Below are positions 1-8,241 of a stretch of DNA of 64,000 bases, piece by piece. The position numbers and the translations under genes were made by a program. This DNA comes from an uncultured Collinsella sp. GTDB taxonomy: Bacteria > Actinomycetota > Coriobacteriia > Coriobacteriales > Coriobacteriaceae. Each line of letters opens with the position of its first letter. Positions within the stretch are counted from its first letter, which is position 1. The stretch lies in assembly GCA_900542825.1 (NCBI GenBank), contig UQOY01000009.1, forward strand, positions 19,985 through 83,984. The letters run 5' to 3'. A model generated the notes under the pieces. That model was given only the letters and a program-made list of their open reading frames with translations. It was not told the DNA's origin and did no database searches.

Positions 1-46
1 AGAGCTGTCAGAAATGCAAGACGTTCTATGACACAGGAGACACATA

Positions 47-1126
47 ATGGCAGATTCCAAGCAGGCTCCACTCGACGCCGCGGCAGCCGCCAAAGCGGCA
101 TTTGCTTCGGTCCAGGACAAGCCGTTCCCTAACGACATCTTTACGGCTCCCGAGCTCCGTTGGGCTGTGATCGGTTGCGGCGTTATTGCCAACCAAATGG
201 CCCAGTCCCTCGCGCTGGCCGGCCGCAAGCTTGCGGGCGTCGCCAACCGCACGCTGTCCAAGGCCCAGGCTTTTGCTGAGCAGTATGGCATCGAGAAGGT
301 CTATGAAACGGTTGAGGACCTCTATGCCGATCCTGACATCGACGCCGTCTACATCGCCACCCCGCACAACACCCATATCACCTATCTGCGCGCCGCCTTG
401 GCGGCCGGCAAGCACGTTCTCTGCGAGAAGGCCATCACGCTCAACTCCGCCGAGCTCGATGAGGCCCGCGCCATTGCCGCCGAACACAACGTGGTCCTTA
501 TGGACGCTACCACGGTGCTCCACATGCCCTTGTATCAAGAGCTGCGCCGCCGCATGGATGCCGGCGAGTTTGGCCGCATGAACCTCGCTCAGCTCAACTT
601 TGGTAGCTACAAGGAGTACGGCGACCTGACCAACCGTTTCTACAATCGTAACCTCGCCGGCGGTGCCATGTTCGATATTGGCGTATACGCCCTGTCCGTC
701 ATGCGCCTGTTTATGGCGAGCCAGCCCGTCGAGGTCGTGTCTCTGGGTAACATCTGCGAGACCGGCGTGGACGTTGCAGGCGGCATCGTCTGCCGCAATG
801 CCGAGCAGCAGCTGGGCGTCGTGAGCCTTACGCTCCACTCCAAGCAGCCAAAGCGCTCGGTTATCAGCTTTGACAATTGCTATGTCGAGGTCAACGAGTA
901 TCCGCGCGCCGATCACGCGACGATCGTGTGGACCGCGGACGGTCATCGCGAGGAGGTCGCCGCGGGCACCGAGGCTTATGCCCTGTGCTACGAGATGGCT
1001 GACCTCGAGCAGGCCGTCGCCGGCGACGATTCCAAGCGTGAGCTTCTGGATTATGCTTCTGATGTGATGGAGCTCATGACCAAGCTCCGCGCCGATTGGG
1101 GAGTCGTCTACCCCGAGGAGGAGTAA
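47..1126 (+). CDS. Gfo/Idh/MocA family oxidoreductase
   Basis: Predicted NAD(P)-dependent dehydrogenase acting on a sugar, inositol or related polyol. The 359-residue protein has an N-terminal Rossmann fold with the nucleotide-binding run VIGCGVIANQ at about residues 41-50, the family EK pair at 127-128 (here EKAI rather than the usual EKP), and the C-terminal family motif GGAMFDIGVYAL near 205-216. The start is set by AGGAG about 8 bases before the ATG. A DeoR-type regulator follows after 3 bases and its ribosome site lies in the end of this gene, so they are co-transcribed. The substrate cannot be read from the sequence; the PTS gene downstream suggests sugar use. Confidence 0.88.
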   Translation: MADSKQAPLDAAAAAKAAFASVQDKPFPNDIFTAPELRWAVIGCGVIANQMAQSLALAGRKLAGVANRTLSKAQAFAEQYGIEKVYETVEDLYADPDIDAVYIATPHNTHITYLRAALAAGKHVLCEKAITLNSAELDEARAIAAEHNVVLMDATTVLHMPLYQELRRRMDAGEFGRMNLAQLNFGSYKEYGDLTNRFYNRNLAGGAMFDIGVYALSVMRLFMASQPVEVVSLGNICETGVDVAGGIVCRNAEQQLGVVSLTLHSKQPKRSVISFDNCYVEVNEYPRADHATIVWTADGHREEVAAGTEAYALCYEMADLEQAVAGDDSKRELLDYASDVMELMTKLRADWGVVYPEEE

Positions 1127-1129
1127 GCG

Positions 1130-1876
1130 ATGCTTGCGGAAGATAGGCTCAATACGATCGTGTCGATGGTGCGGCAGGCTGGCTCGGTAACGGTGCCCGA
1201 GCTTGCCGATGCCCTGGGCGTGACGGCGTCTACCATTCGACGCGACCTACAGACGCTCGACCGAGCGCACCGCATCGCCAAGGTGCACGGTGGCGCGACA
1301 AGTCTTGAGCGCGCGCACGTGACGCGCGACCTAACGATCAGTGAGCGCAGTGATCTCCATAACGACGACAAGGAGCGTATCTGCGCCCGCGCCGCGGCGC
1401 TCGTGGAGCCCGAGAGCTTTGTGTACATCGATTCGGGTTCGACAACGCTCAGACTCATCGAGCATCTTCCGCATCTCGAATCGGTCACCTATGTGACTGA
1501 TTCCGTGCTCCATGCTCAGCATCTCGCTGTGCGCGGCATGCGCACCGTGGTGCTGGGCGGCGAGCTTAAACCCGAGACCGAGGCGCTCGTTGGCCCCGAT
1601 GCTCTGGCAACCCTAGACCGCTACAACTTTAACTGCGGCTTTTGGGGTTCTAACGGCATTGCCGCCGAGCAGGGCTTTACGACGCCCGATATCGAGGAAG
1701 CGCAGGTCAAGCGTATCTCGATGCGCCATACAGCCAAACGCTTCGTAATCTCGGACGCCAGTAAGTTTGGCATGGTGGCTCCCGTAAAATTCGCGGACTT
1801 CCGTGACGTAACGGTTATCACCGCGGGCGAGGTGCCCGCTAAGTACCAGACGATGGAAAACGTCATCACGGTTTAG
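1130..1876 (+). CDS. DeoR family transcriptional regulator
   Basis: Sugar-responsive DNA-binding regulator of 248 residues, the usual size for the family. Residues 1-58 form the winged helix-turn-helix, with recognition helix ASTIRRDLQTLDR, followed by the conserved HGGA at the hinge. The C-terminal DeoRC sensor domain (about 75-235) carries the phosphosugar-binding run YIDSGSTT. It sits between the oxidoreductase and the PTS gene and probably controls both in response to a sugar phosphate. The effector is unknown. The ribosome site GAGGAGGAG is inside the end of the preceding gene, indicating translational coupling. Confidence 0.9.
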   Translation: MLAEDRLNTIVSMVRQAGSVTVPELADALGVTASTIRRDLQTLDRAHRIAKVHGGATSLERAHVTRDLTISERSDLHNDDKERICARAAALVEPESFVYIDSGSTTLRLIEHLPHLESVTYVTDSVLHAQHLAVRGMRTVVLGGELKPETEALVGPDALATLDRYNFNCGFWGSNGIAAEQGFTTPDIEEAQVKRISMRHTAKRFVISDASKFGMVAPVKFADFRDVTVITAGEVPAKYQTMENVITV

Positions 1877-1898
1877 CAACGGGGCGAAGCAAGGCCAA

Positions 1899-2047
1899 AA
1901 CCACCACAAAGGTGCCTGTCCCCATTGTGGTGGTTCCGATGGCCCCGTCGGGCATGATTTCCCAGTACCCCTGTTTCCATACGACGTGATCATGCCCGCC
2001 GGGGCCATCGTATAGATATCGCTTAAAAGCGCCGTCACTTCGGCGCT
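1899..2047. repeat. Three successive intergenic inverted repeats
   Basis: Between the DeoR gene and the PTS gene lie three stem-loops. The first has 11-bp arms AACCACCACAA (1899-1909) and 1925-1935. The second has 21-bp arms at 1938-1958 and 1989-2009 with one mismatch. The third is AGCGCCG (2028-2034) with CGGCGCT (2041-2047). Part of the first (AACCACCAC plus AAGGTGCCTG) recurs near 4033-4051, so it is a dispersed element. No protein is readable here. They may end the DeoR transcript, but none is followed by a clear T-run. Confidence 0.7.
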
Positions 2048-2131
2048 ATCAATCACTCAAACACAAGGTAATACGCAGGTTGTGACCCTCAGAAGGGGAG
2101 GGCTGGGCCTGCTTGTGCAAAAGGAGGAAAC

Positions 2132-3623
2132 ATGTCAGCTGCAAACGAGAAGGTGGGGGGGCGGCACTTACGATGTCGTTGCCATCACGGCATGTCCAAC
2201 GGGCATTGCTCACACATTTATGGCGGCCAAAGGGTTGGAAGACCAGGCAGCCAAGATGGGCGTGAGCATTAAGGTCGAGACTCAGGGTTCGGGCGGCGCT
2301 AAAAATGTACTGACCGCGGCAGACATCGCTGGTGCCAAGGGTGTCATCATTGCGGCGGATAAAAATGTCGAGCTCGATCGCTTCGATGGCAAGTCGGTTT
2401 ACTCCTGTGCGGTGACGCGTGGCATTAATGACGCCGAGGAACTTATCAATATTGCGCTTGCGGGCAATGCGCCTATTCATCATGTGTCCGGCGGCGCCGC
2501 GGTACAGGCGGCTGCCGAGGGCGAATCCGAGGGTTTGGGTCGCAGGGTCTATAAGGACCTGATGAACGGCGTTTCGCACATGCTCCCCTTTGTTGTTGGC
2601 GGCGGCATCCTCATGGCGCTTTCGTTCTTGCTGGACCAGGCAGGGTTGGGCACGAGCGCATACGGCCACAGCACTCCGGTCGCGGCCTTCTTTAACCTTG
2701 CGGGCAACCAGGCGTTCAACTTTATGCTCCCCATCCTTGCGGGCTATATTGCCATGTCCATTGCTGACCGTCCGGGCTTGGCCGCGGGCTTTGTGGGTGG
2801 CTGGATTGCAAAGCAGGGCTTTACGTTGGGCTATCTCACCACGGCAATGGATGCCGATGCCCAGACTCAGCTTGTCTCTGCTGGCTTTTTGGGCGCGCTG
2901 CTGGTCGGTTTTGCCGCCGGCATTATCGTCAATGCGCTCAAGAAGGCCGCAAGCGTGCTACCCGAGTCGCTCGACGGTATCAAGCCCATGCTCATCTACC
3001 CCGTGCTGGGCATTCTCTTTACGAGTCTCTTTATGATGGCCGTTAACCCGATTATGGGCGTTATCAACACCGCCATTAGCGGCGCGCTCAACGGTCTTTC
3101 GGGCACGAGCATCGTTCTTTTGGGCATTATCTGCGCCGGCATGCAGGCGACCGACATGGGTGGTCCCATCAACAAGGCCGCATATGTCTTTGGCACCGCG
3201 GCCCTTGCCGAGCAAACGCTGCAGGGCAATATGATCATGGCTGCCGTCATGGCGGGCGGTATGGTACCGCCGCTGGTCATCGCGCTCTCCACGACGTTCT
3301 TTAAGAACCGCTGGACCGAGGCCGATCGCAAGGCAGGCCTGGTGAACTACATCATGGGTCTGTCGTTTATCACCGAGGGTGCCATTCCCTTTGCCGCGGC
3401 CGATCCGCTTCGCGTGTTGCCCGCCTGCATCCTGGGATCTGCGACCGCCGGCGGTCTGTCGATGCTCTTTGGTTGCGCGAGCCCCGCTCCGCACGGTGGC
3501 GCCTGGGTTATCGCGGTCATCACGAACCCGGTGCAGTACCTGTTGGCCCTTGCTATCGGCGCTGTGGTCGGCTGCTTGGTTCTGAGCTTCCTTAAGAAGC
3601 CTCTCGACAAGGCTACCGAGTAG
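2132..3623 (+). CDS. Fructose-type PTS EIIBC, frameshifted after residue 10
   Basis: Membrane sugar phosphotransferase with EIIB and EIIC domains; the phosphate comes from an EIIA not encoded here. EIIB (about the first 105 residues) has the phosphocysteine motif ITACPTGIAHT typical of the fructose group. EIIC follows with roughly ten membrane segments, for example MLPFVVGGGILMALSFL. The best start, ATG at 2132 behind AAGGAGGAAAC, reads MSAANEKVGG and then leaves frame in a run of seven G (2155-2161). With six G it would continue directly into GTYDVVAITAC. Without frameshifting the open frame can only start further up at 2082 (GTG), with an odd N-terminus and no matching ribosome site. Either a real one-base insertion, a slippage site, or a sequencing error. 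Confidence 0.85.
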
Positions 3624-3652
3624 CGGGAGCGGAAGGGTCTTGCCAATGGAAA

Positions 3653-3687
3653 GGCGGTAACGTCCACCAGGGACGTTACCGCCTTTT
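3653..3687 (+). terminator. Intrinsic terminator of the PTS gene
   Basis: Perfect 13-bp stem, GGCGGTAACGTCC at 3653-3665 with its complement at 3671-3683, five-base loop, then TTTT. It lies 30 bases after the EIIBC stop codon. Confidence 0.85.
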
Positions 3688-3702
3688 GCTGTTTGGGGAT
3701 TT

Positions 3703-3999
3703 GTCTCGATCTGTAACAGGAAGAGAGGGATATGGGTTCCAGATGTTACAAGCTGAGATGTTTTTCCTGGTGGTCCCATAACGTCTCAATCTGTAACAGG
3801 AAGGTCAAAATGCGGGCTCCAGATGTTACAGATCGAGATGATTTCTCCGGTGGGATCCGAATATCTCAATCTGTAACATCTTGGGCCGATTTTGACGAGT
3901 TATTGTTACAGATTGAGATTTTCCCTTGAGGGGGATTCGAATGTCTCGATCTGTAACGGATAGACCGGAAAATGGGTTCTAACTGTTACAGATCGAGAC
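3703..3999. repeat. Array of four 80-bp units with alternately inverted arms
   Basis: This 444-base gene-free stretch (3624-4067) is mostly an array. The left arm TCTCRATCTGTAACA starts at 3704, 3784, 3864 and 3944, and its inverted copy TGTTACAGATYGAGA starts at 3744, 3824, 3904 and 3984, so both arms recur with an exact 80-bp period. Units 2, 3 and 4 pair over 14-15 bp; unit 1 is imperfect (right arm TGTTACAAGCTGAGA). The roughly 25-base loops and spacers differ between units. No protein is encoded. It lies between the PTS terminator and the 3' end of the convergent pseudouridine synthase gene. Confidence 0.85.
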
Positions 4000-4067
4000 G
4001 TTTTGGGATCGCGGCTGAGCCATTGCGGCAAAACCACCACGAAGGTGCCTGCCCTTTTTGGCAGGTT

Positions 4068-4727
4068 TTAGGGCTCCCAGGGGCAGGGAGCTTCGATGTG
4101 GATGGGCTCGCCGGTTACGGGATGCGTAAAGGACACGCTGTGGGCATGGAGCATCAGGCCGCAGGGACGCGGCGTGCCGTAGAGCTCGTCGCCCACCAGG
4201 GGATGACGCTCACTCGCCAGGTGCACGCGGATCTGGTGTTTGCGGCCGGTGAGCAGCTCGACATCGATATACGAACGCGTGGGCAGGCCTCGGCGGCTCT
4301 TAAGGCGCTTGAGCACCTTCACGCGCGTTTGAGACGGCTTGCCGCTGGCGCCGACGCGCATCTTTCGGCTGTCGTGACGGTCGCGGGCGATGGGCTTGTC
4401 GATGAGCTTTTCGTTCCAGTCGATCTTGCCCTCGGCGAGCGCCAGGTAGTGCTTTTCGAAAGCGTGGTCGATCACCATCTGGTCAAAGGCGGGCTGCGTC
4501 TGCTTGTCGAGCGAGAACAGCACCACGCCGGTGGTGTCGCGGTCCAGGCGGTTGAGCGGCTGCATGTCGGTCGCGGCAAAGCCGTCGCCCATCGCCAGCA
4601 GCAGGTCGCTGGCGTAGTCGGTGAGCGTGCGCTCGCCGGTGCCGTCGCCGTGGACGATCATGCCGGCGGGCTTGTCGATGGCCATGAGCCAGGCGTCGCA
4701 GTAGAGGACTTGAGGTTCTTCGTTCAC
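4068..4727 (-). CDS. RluA/RluD family pseudouridine synthase
   Basis: Predicted to isomerise uridine to pseudouridine in rRNA or tRNA. The 219-residue protein is just the catalytic core with no S4 domain. It shows motif I IDKPAGMIVH (about 17-26) and the catalytic motif RLDRDTTG at 60-67, where the second Asp of the family RLD (residue 62) is the nucleophile; the family His before it is Asn here. The motif LLTGRKHQIRVHLA is also intact. It starts 15 bases after the U32 peptidase stop and is likely its operon partner. The exact RNA target is not predictable. A short hairpin (4049-4066) lies just past the stop. Confidence 0.88.
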   Translation of the reverse strand: MNEEPQVLYCDAWLMAIDKPAGMIVHGDGTGERTLTDYASDLLLAMGDGFAATDMQPLNRLDRDTTGVVLFSLDKQTQPAFDQMVIDHAFEKHYLALAEGKIDWNEKLIDKPIARDRHDSRKMRVGASGKPSQTRVKVLKRLKSRRGLPTRSYIDVELLTGRKHQIRVHLASERHPLVGDELYGTPRPCGLMLHAHSVSFTHPVTGEPIHIEAPCPWEP

Positions 4728-4742
4728 GTGTAAGCCTTTCGG

Positions 4743-7238
4743 TTAGCTGATTCCCACAAACATGCAGCCCGAGGTCGCCCCGCGTAGGCGGGCGGCGGGC
4801 TTGCGGCCGGCCTGCGCTGCCTCGACGGCACGACGGACGCGGGCGACGGCACGGCCCACCTCATCCGTCTCGAGCAGCGTTCCGTCCACCATGAGGCGAC
4901 GCACGCCGGCGTCGAGCAGCTGAGGAACCTGCGGCGTGAGGTCGATGGGGTAGGCATCGTACAGGCGAGAGCGGCCGTGGATGTCGGTGCGGACGGGCAT
5001 GACCTTTCCGTCGATATTCTTGAGCGAGAGCTTGCGGGCACGCAGGCGGCAGTTGGCACAATCGTGGATGCAGCCATTGGCAACCTGCAGAATGCAATGC
5101 TCGCTTGTCATGACGCGCGGGCGGCCAAAGACGGTGATGCCCAGAGCAGCGGGCGCGGCGGCGCCGAGCGAGACAATCTCGTCGAGCGTGATCTCGGGCG
5201 AGAGCCAAAACGCACCGGCGCCGCGCTCGGCAAGCGCCTCCATGCAGGGCGTGTTGTGCACCGGCAGGCAAGAGCGAATCTCGGCTGTGGCGCCGGCATG
5301 CGCGGCTACGGCGAGCTCGGAGATATTGCCGACGGCGACGGTGGCTCCAGCATTGATCCAGGGATCGACGCGCTCGTGGTCGACGGCGCGGCAGACCTCG
5401 TCGAGTACAGGCACGATACCCTGCCCAAATGCATCGGCGGGGGAGAGCTCGGCCGCATCGAGCGCGTCGGTGGTCATGTAGATGCGCGTTGCACCCTCCA
5501 CGCGCGCTGCCTCGGCGGCTTCGAGCGAGGTGACGGTGGCGCAGATCTGCGACTCATCGCGGTAGTGCTCGGGCGCGGGGCGGGAATCACTGGTTACAAT
5601 CGCCGGCAACTCGAGCGTTTTCGCACGCTCCTCGTACGGTGCCAGAATGGCCTCCTCGAGCGCTTTACAGGCGGCGGCGCGCACCTTGTGCACGGCGGAG
5701 AAGCCCATACCGCAGCCGGCGTCGAGCGAAATGTCAAAGCTTGCTGCCTCAAAGGGCGAGGAGCCCATGCGGCCTACATGCTCCACCAGATCGGACGCCT
5801 CGACCGCACGGGTCTTGGCGGCCTCGACGGTAAAGCCCGTGGCCGTTGCCGCAAGCGAAGGGTTGTCACAGCAGGTGAGTGTGACAGTAAACGGCTCGCC
5901 CAGACGCGCCATGACGGACACATCAACAGCTCGGCGGCGCAGCACATCGCGTTTGAGCGCGGCGCCGGCGGCATCGATGGCGCGCTGGCTGCGGATGACG
6001 CGCACGCGGCAGCCCTCGGGCATGCTGCGGGGCACGCGACACTCGATGATGTCACCGGCGGCGGCATCATCGGTAGCGATAGTGGTTAGGAACTGGTCGA
6101 ACTCGTCATCGTGGCGAAGTTCCAACAAGTCGCCCTTGCCCACGGGTTCAAACAGCTCAATGCGGGCGATGGCGGCGCGGCGACGGCGGTCGTCGGGCTT
6201 GAGGCCACGCATATCGCGGTTGGCCGGGCGGCTGCCCAGCACCGTGCCCACGATCTGGCCGCGGTTGTTGGAGCGCTCGTAGCTCATCATCTCGTCGCCC
6301 GAGGTGCCGTCCTGATAGGCGTGCGTAAAGTCGCGGTTGAAGCAGCGCTTGAGCTGGCGCTGGCGGGCGGCTTCCTCGTCCTTGGCAACGGCGACCCCTG
6401 CCAGCATGTCATCAATTTCGTGACGATACACATCAACGATGGAGTACACGTAATCGGGCGCCTTCATGCGGCCCTCGAGCTTGAGAGACGCGGCGCCGGC
6501 ATCATACAGACGGCGAACAAGCTGTGAGGTGTTGGTGTCACGCGGGCATAGAGCGCGCTCGCGACCGGCAGGGGAGAGCGTGCGGCCGTTCTCGTCGATC
6601 AGCTCGTAAGGCAGGCGACAGGGCTGAGCGCACATGCCGCGGTTGGCCGAGCGGCCCGCCATGGCAAAGCTCGAGAGCAGGCACAGGCCCGAGTAGCAAA
6701 AGCAGATGGCACCGTGGCTAAAGACTTCAAGGTCCACATCGGGCGCGGCATCGTGAATGGCGGCAATCTCGTCGATGGAAAGCTCGCGCGAGAGGGTTAC
6801 GCGGTCGGCGCCCTGCTCGCGGCACCAGATAGCCCCGCGGTCGTCATGGATGTTCGCCTGGGTCGAGATATGTGTCTCGATGCCGGGCATCGTGCGCTTG
6901 ACCTCAAAGAACAGGCCCCAGTCTTGGATGATGAAGGCGTCGGCGCCCAGCGTGGAGCAACGATGGATGAGTTGCAGCGCATCGCCCATCTCGGACTGCT
7001 TGATGACGATGTTGACCGTGACGTAGACGCGCGACCCGGCCAGGTGTGCAGCACGGCAGGCTTGCTCAAAGGCCTCGTCGGTAAAGTTGGTGGCCTTGCG
7101 GCGGGCGTTGAAGCTGCCCATGCCGCAGTAGATGGCGTCTGCCCCGGCGGCGAGTGCGGCGGCAAAGGGCTCGGGCCCTCCGGCGGGCGCCAAAAGCTCG
7201 GGTCTGCGGTTGGTGGTTCGACTGGCGGTTGCGGTCAT
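4743..7238 (-). CDS. U32 family peptidase with C-terminal DUF3656-type region
   Basis: Long U32 protein of 831 residues. Residues about 13-290 are the U32 core beginning ELLAPAGGPEPFAAAL, with the family signature EVFSHGAICFCYSGLCL at 171-187 and further Cys in MCAQPCRLPYELI. The remaining 500 residues match the extended form of the family. Related proteins (RlhA, TrhP, UbiU/V) act in RNA hydroxylation or ubiquinone synthesis and bind Fe-S, so the peptidase name may mislead; a role in RNA modification fits the neighbouring pseudouridine synthase. A shorter paralogue lies at 49.2 kb. A TATACT -10-like box lies upstream on the minus strand near 7272-7277. Confidence 0.87.
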   Translation of the reverse strand: MTATASRTTNRRPELLAPAGGPEPFAAALAAGADAIYCGMGSFNARRKATNFTDEAFEQACRAAHLAGSRVYVTVNIVIKQSEMGDALQLIHRCSTLGADAFIIQDWGLFFEVKRTMPGIETHISTQANIHDDRGAIWCREQGADRVTLSRELSIDEIAAIHDAAPDVDLEVFSHGAICFCYSGLCLLSSFAMAGRSANRGMCAQPCRLPYELIDENGRTLSPAGRERALCPRDTNTSQLVRRLYDAGAASLKLEGRMKAPDYVYSIVDVYRHEIDDMLAGVAVAKDEEAARQRQLKRCFNRDFTHAYQDGTSGDEMMSYERSNNRGQIVGTVLGSRPANRDMRGLKPDDRRRRAAIARIELFEPVGKGDLLELRHDDEFDQFLTTIATDDAAAGDIIECRVPRSMPEGCRVRVIRSQRAIDAAGAALKRDVLRRRAVDVSVMARLGEPFTVTLTCCDNPSLAATATGFTVEAAKTRAVEASDLVEHVGRMGSSPFEAASFDISLDAGCGMGFSAVHKVRAAACKALEEAILAPYEERAKTLELPAIVTSDSRPAPEHYRDESQICATVTSLEAAEAARVEGATRIYMTTDALDAAELSPADAFGQGIVPVLDEVCRAVDHERVDPWINAGATVAVGNISELAVAAHAGATAEIRSCLPVHNTPCMEALAERGAGAFWLSPEITLDEIVSLGAAAPAALGITVFGRPRVMTSEHCILQVANGCIHDCANCRLRARKLSLKNIDGKVMPVRTDIHGRSRLYDAYPIDLTPQVPQLLDAGVRRLMVDGTLLETDEVGRAVARVRRAVEAAQAGRKPAARLRGATSGCMFVGIS

Positions 7239-7345
7239 ATCCTGCCTTTCAAAATGCTCAGATATTCAAAAGTATAGTGGTGCTGTTGCGGCGGACGAGC
7301 CCTGTGGCCCAAGCAGGATAAAGTCTTCAGCAGCCCTTGCAGCAA

Positions 7346-7417
7346 AAAGGATCCGTTTCCCTCCGTCCCCTATGGATCACCTGATCCGATGGGGACGGAG
7401 GGAAACGGATCCTTTTG
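7346..7417. repeat. Dispersed hairpin repeat, copy 1
   Basis: Perfect 26-bp inverted repeat, arms 7346-7371 and 7392-7417, core GGATCCGTTTCCCTCCGTCC. The same core, with TTTTCC for TTTCCC, forms the hairpins at 33801-33885 and 52571-52657. It lies in the 379-base gap between the divergent U32 and ridA genes and codes for nothing visible. Confidence 0.85.
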
Positions 7418-7498
7418 AGCTTCACCGTTCGGTCGTGCCGTTCAGCGGTCGATAGGCGCCGTTGGGCGATAAAATATTCTCGCAACGTGATAATAATC

Positions 7499-7527
7499 TT
7501 GCATCGCGCGGAAACCTTGAGTACTAT
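7499..7527 (+). promoter_or_regulatory. Candidate ridA promoter
   Basis: TTGCAT at 7499-7504 and TACTAT at 7522-7527 are spaced by 17 bases, a reasonable vegetative-sigma promoter. The predicted start near 7534 lies directly before the 13-bp stem-loop at 7537-7584. Confidence 0.5.
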
Positions 7528-7536
7528 CCCAAATCA

Positions 7537-7584
7537 AGCGCGGTGTTCAGACCGAACTGTGCCTCCCGGTGTGAACACCGCGCT
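7537..7584 (+). promoter_or_regulatory. 5' leader stem-loop of ridA
   Basis: Perfect 13-bp stem AGCGCGGTGTTCA (7537-7549) with its complement at 7572-7584 and a 22-base loop, ending 33 bases before the ridA ATG. There is no T-run, so it is not an ordinary terminator. It could protect the mRNA 5' end or be a protein-binding site. Confidence 0.6.
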
Positions 7585-7617
7585 CACGCTCTCTCAATTG
7601 ATCGTAAGGAGATAAAC

Positions 7618-7995
7618 ATGAGCAAGACCGTCGTGTCTTCCGATAACGCACCTGCAGCCATCGGCCCGTATTCCCCCGGCATCCAGACCGGCAACATGGT
7701 GTTCCTGTCCGGCCAGCTGGGCATCGACCCCGCAACCGGCAAGATGCCCGAGAGCGTCGAGGCCCAGGCTAAGCAGTCCCTTGCTAACGTCGAGGCCCTG
7801 CTGACCGCTGCCGGCGCCACCTTTGCCGATGTCGTCAAGACCACGGTCTACCTGGCCGACATCGCCGACTTCGCTGCCGTGAACGAGATCTACGCATCCA
7901 AGTTCGAGGCTCCGTTCCCCGCGCGCAGCGCTTTCCAGGTTGCCGCCCTTCCGGCCGGCGGTCTGGTCGAGATCGAGGTCGTCGCCGCTCTCTAA
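7618..7995 (+). CDS. ridA: RidA family reactive intermediate deaminase
   Basis: Hydrolyses reactive enamine/imine intermediates made by PLP enzymes, releasing ammonia and protecting the cell. The 125-residue protein covers the whole family fold: N-terminal AIGPYSPGIQTGNMVFLSGQ, the middle VVKTTVYLADIADFAAVNE, and the C-terminal ARSAFQVAALPAGGLVEIEV holding the conserved Arg and Glu. The start is the ATG behind TAAGGAGATAAAC; the frame is open upstream but without a ribosome site. It is monocistronic with its own promoter and terminator. The YgeX ammonia-lyase at 23.6 kb is a PLP enzyme that makes such intermediates, so a metabolic link is possible. Confidence 0.95.
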   Translation: MSKTVVSSDNAPAAIGPYSPGIQTGNMVFLSGQLGIDPATGKMPESVEAQAKQSLANVEALLTAAGATFADVVKTTVYLADIADFAAVNEIYASKFEAPFPARSAFQVAALPAGGLVEIEVVAAL

Positions 7996-8028
7996 GGTGT
8001 TGACAACAACTAAACATGACATGCAAAA

Positions 8029-8067
8029 AGAACCCTGCAGTGCGTGTGAACTGCAGGGTTCTTTTGT
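8029..8067 (+). terminator. Intrinsic terminator of ridA
   Basis: Stem AAGAACCCTGCAG (8028-8040) pairs with CTGCAGGGTTCTT (8051-8063), followed by TTGT, about 35 bases after the ridA stop. Confidence 0.85.
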
Positions 8068-8097
8068 CACGTGACGGATCGCTTGCGGAGCCACCAA

Positions 8098-8224
8098 GGG
8101 CAGTCTTTTTGGGACGGGGCCATTTTAGCTACCCCTATATGCAGGATTGATTTTACTTGCGGCTCATCGAAATCGTGGGCAGAGGGAGGGTAGCTAAAAT
8201 AGCCCCGTCCCAAAAAGACTGCCC
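8098..8224. repeat. 37-bp intergenic inverted repeat
   Basis: Arms 8098-8134 and 8188-8224 pair over 37 bp with one mismatch, enclosing 53 bases. The outer arm begins GGGCAGTCTTTTTGGGAC. It lies between ridA and the convergent regulator and contains no gene. The length and near-perfection suggest a small mobile or REP-like element rather than a simple terminator. Confidence 0.85.
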
Positions 8225-8241
8225 GCGCTCCATTTTGCTCG

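Noticed and set aside
3703..3999. CRISPR array
   Set aside because: Alternate repeat copies are inverted, the arms are only about 15 bp, and there are no cas genes nearby.
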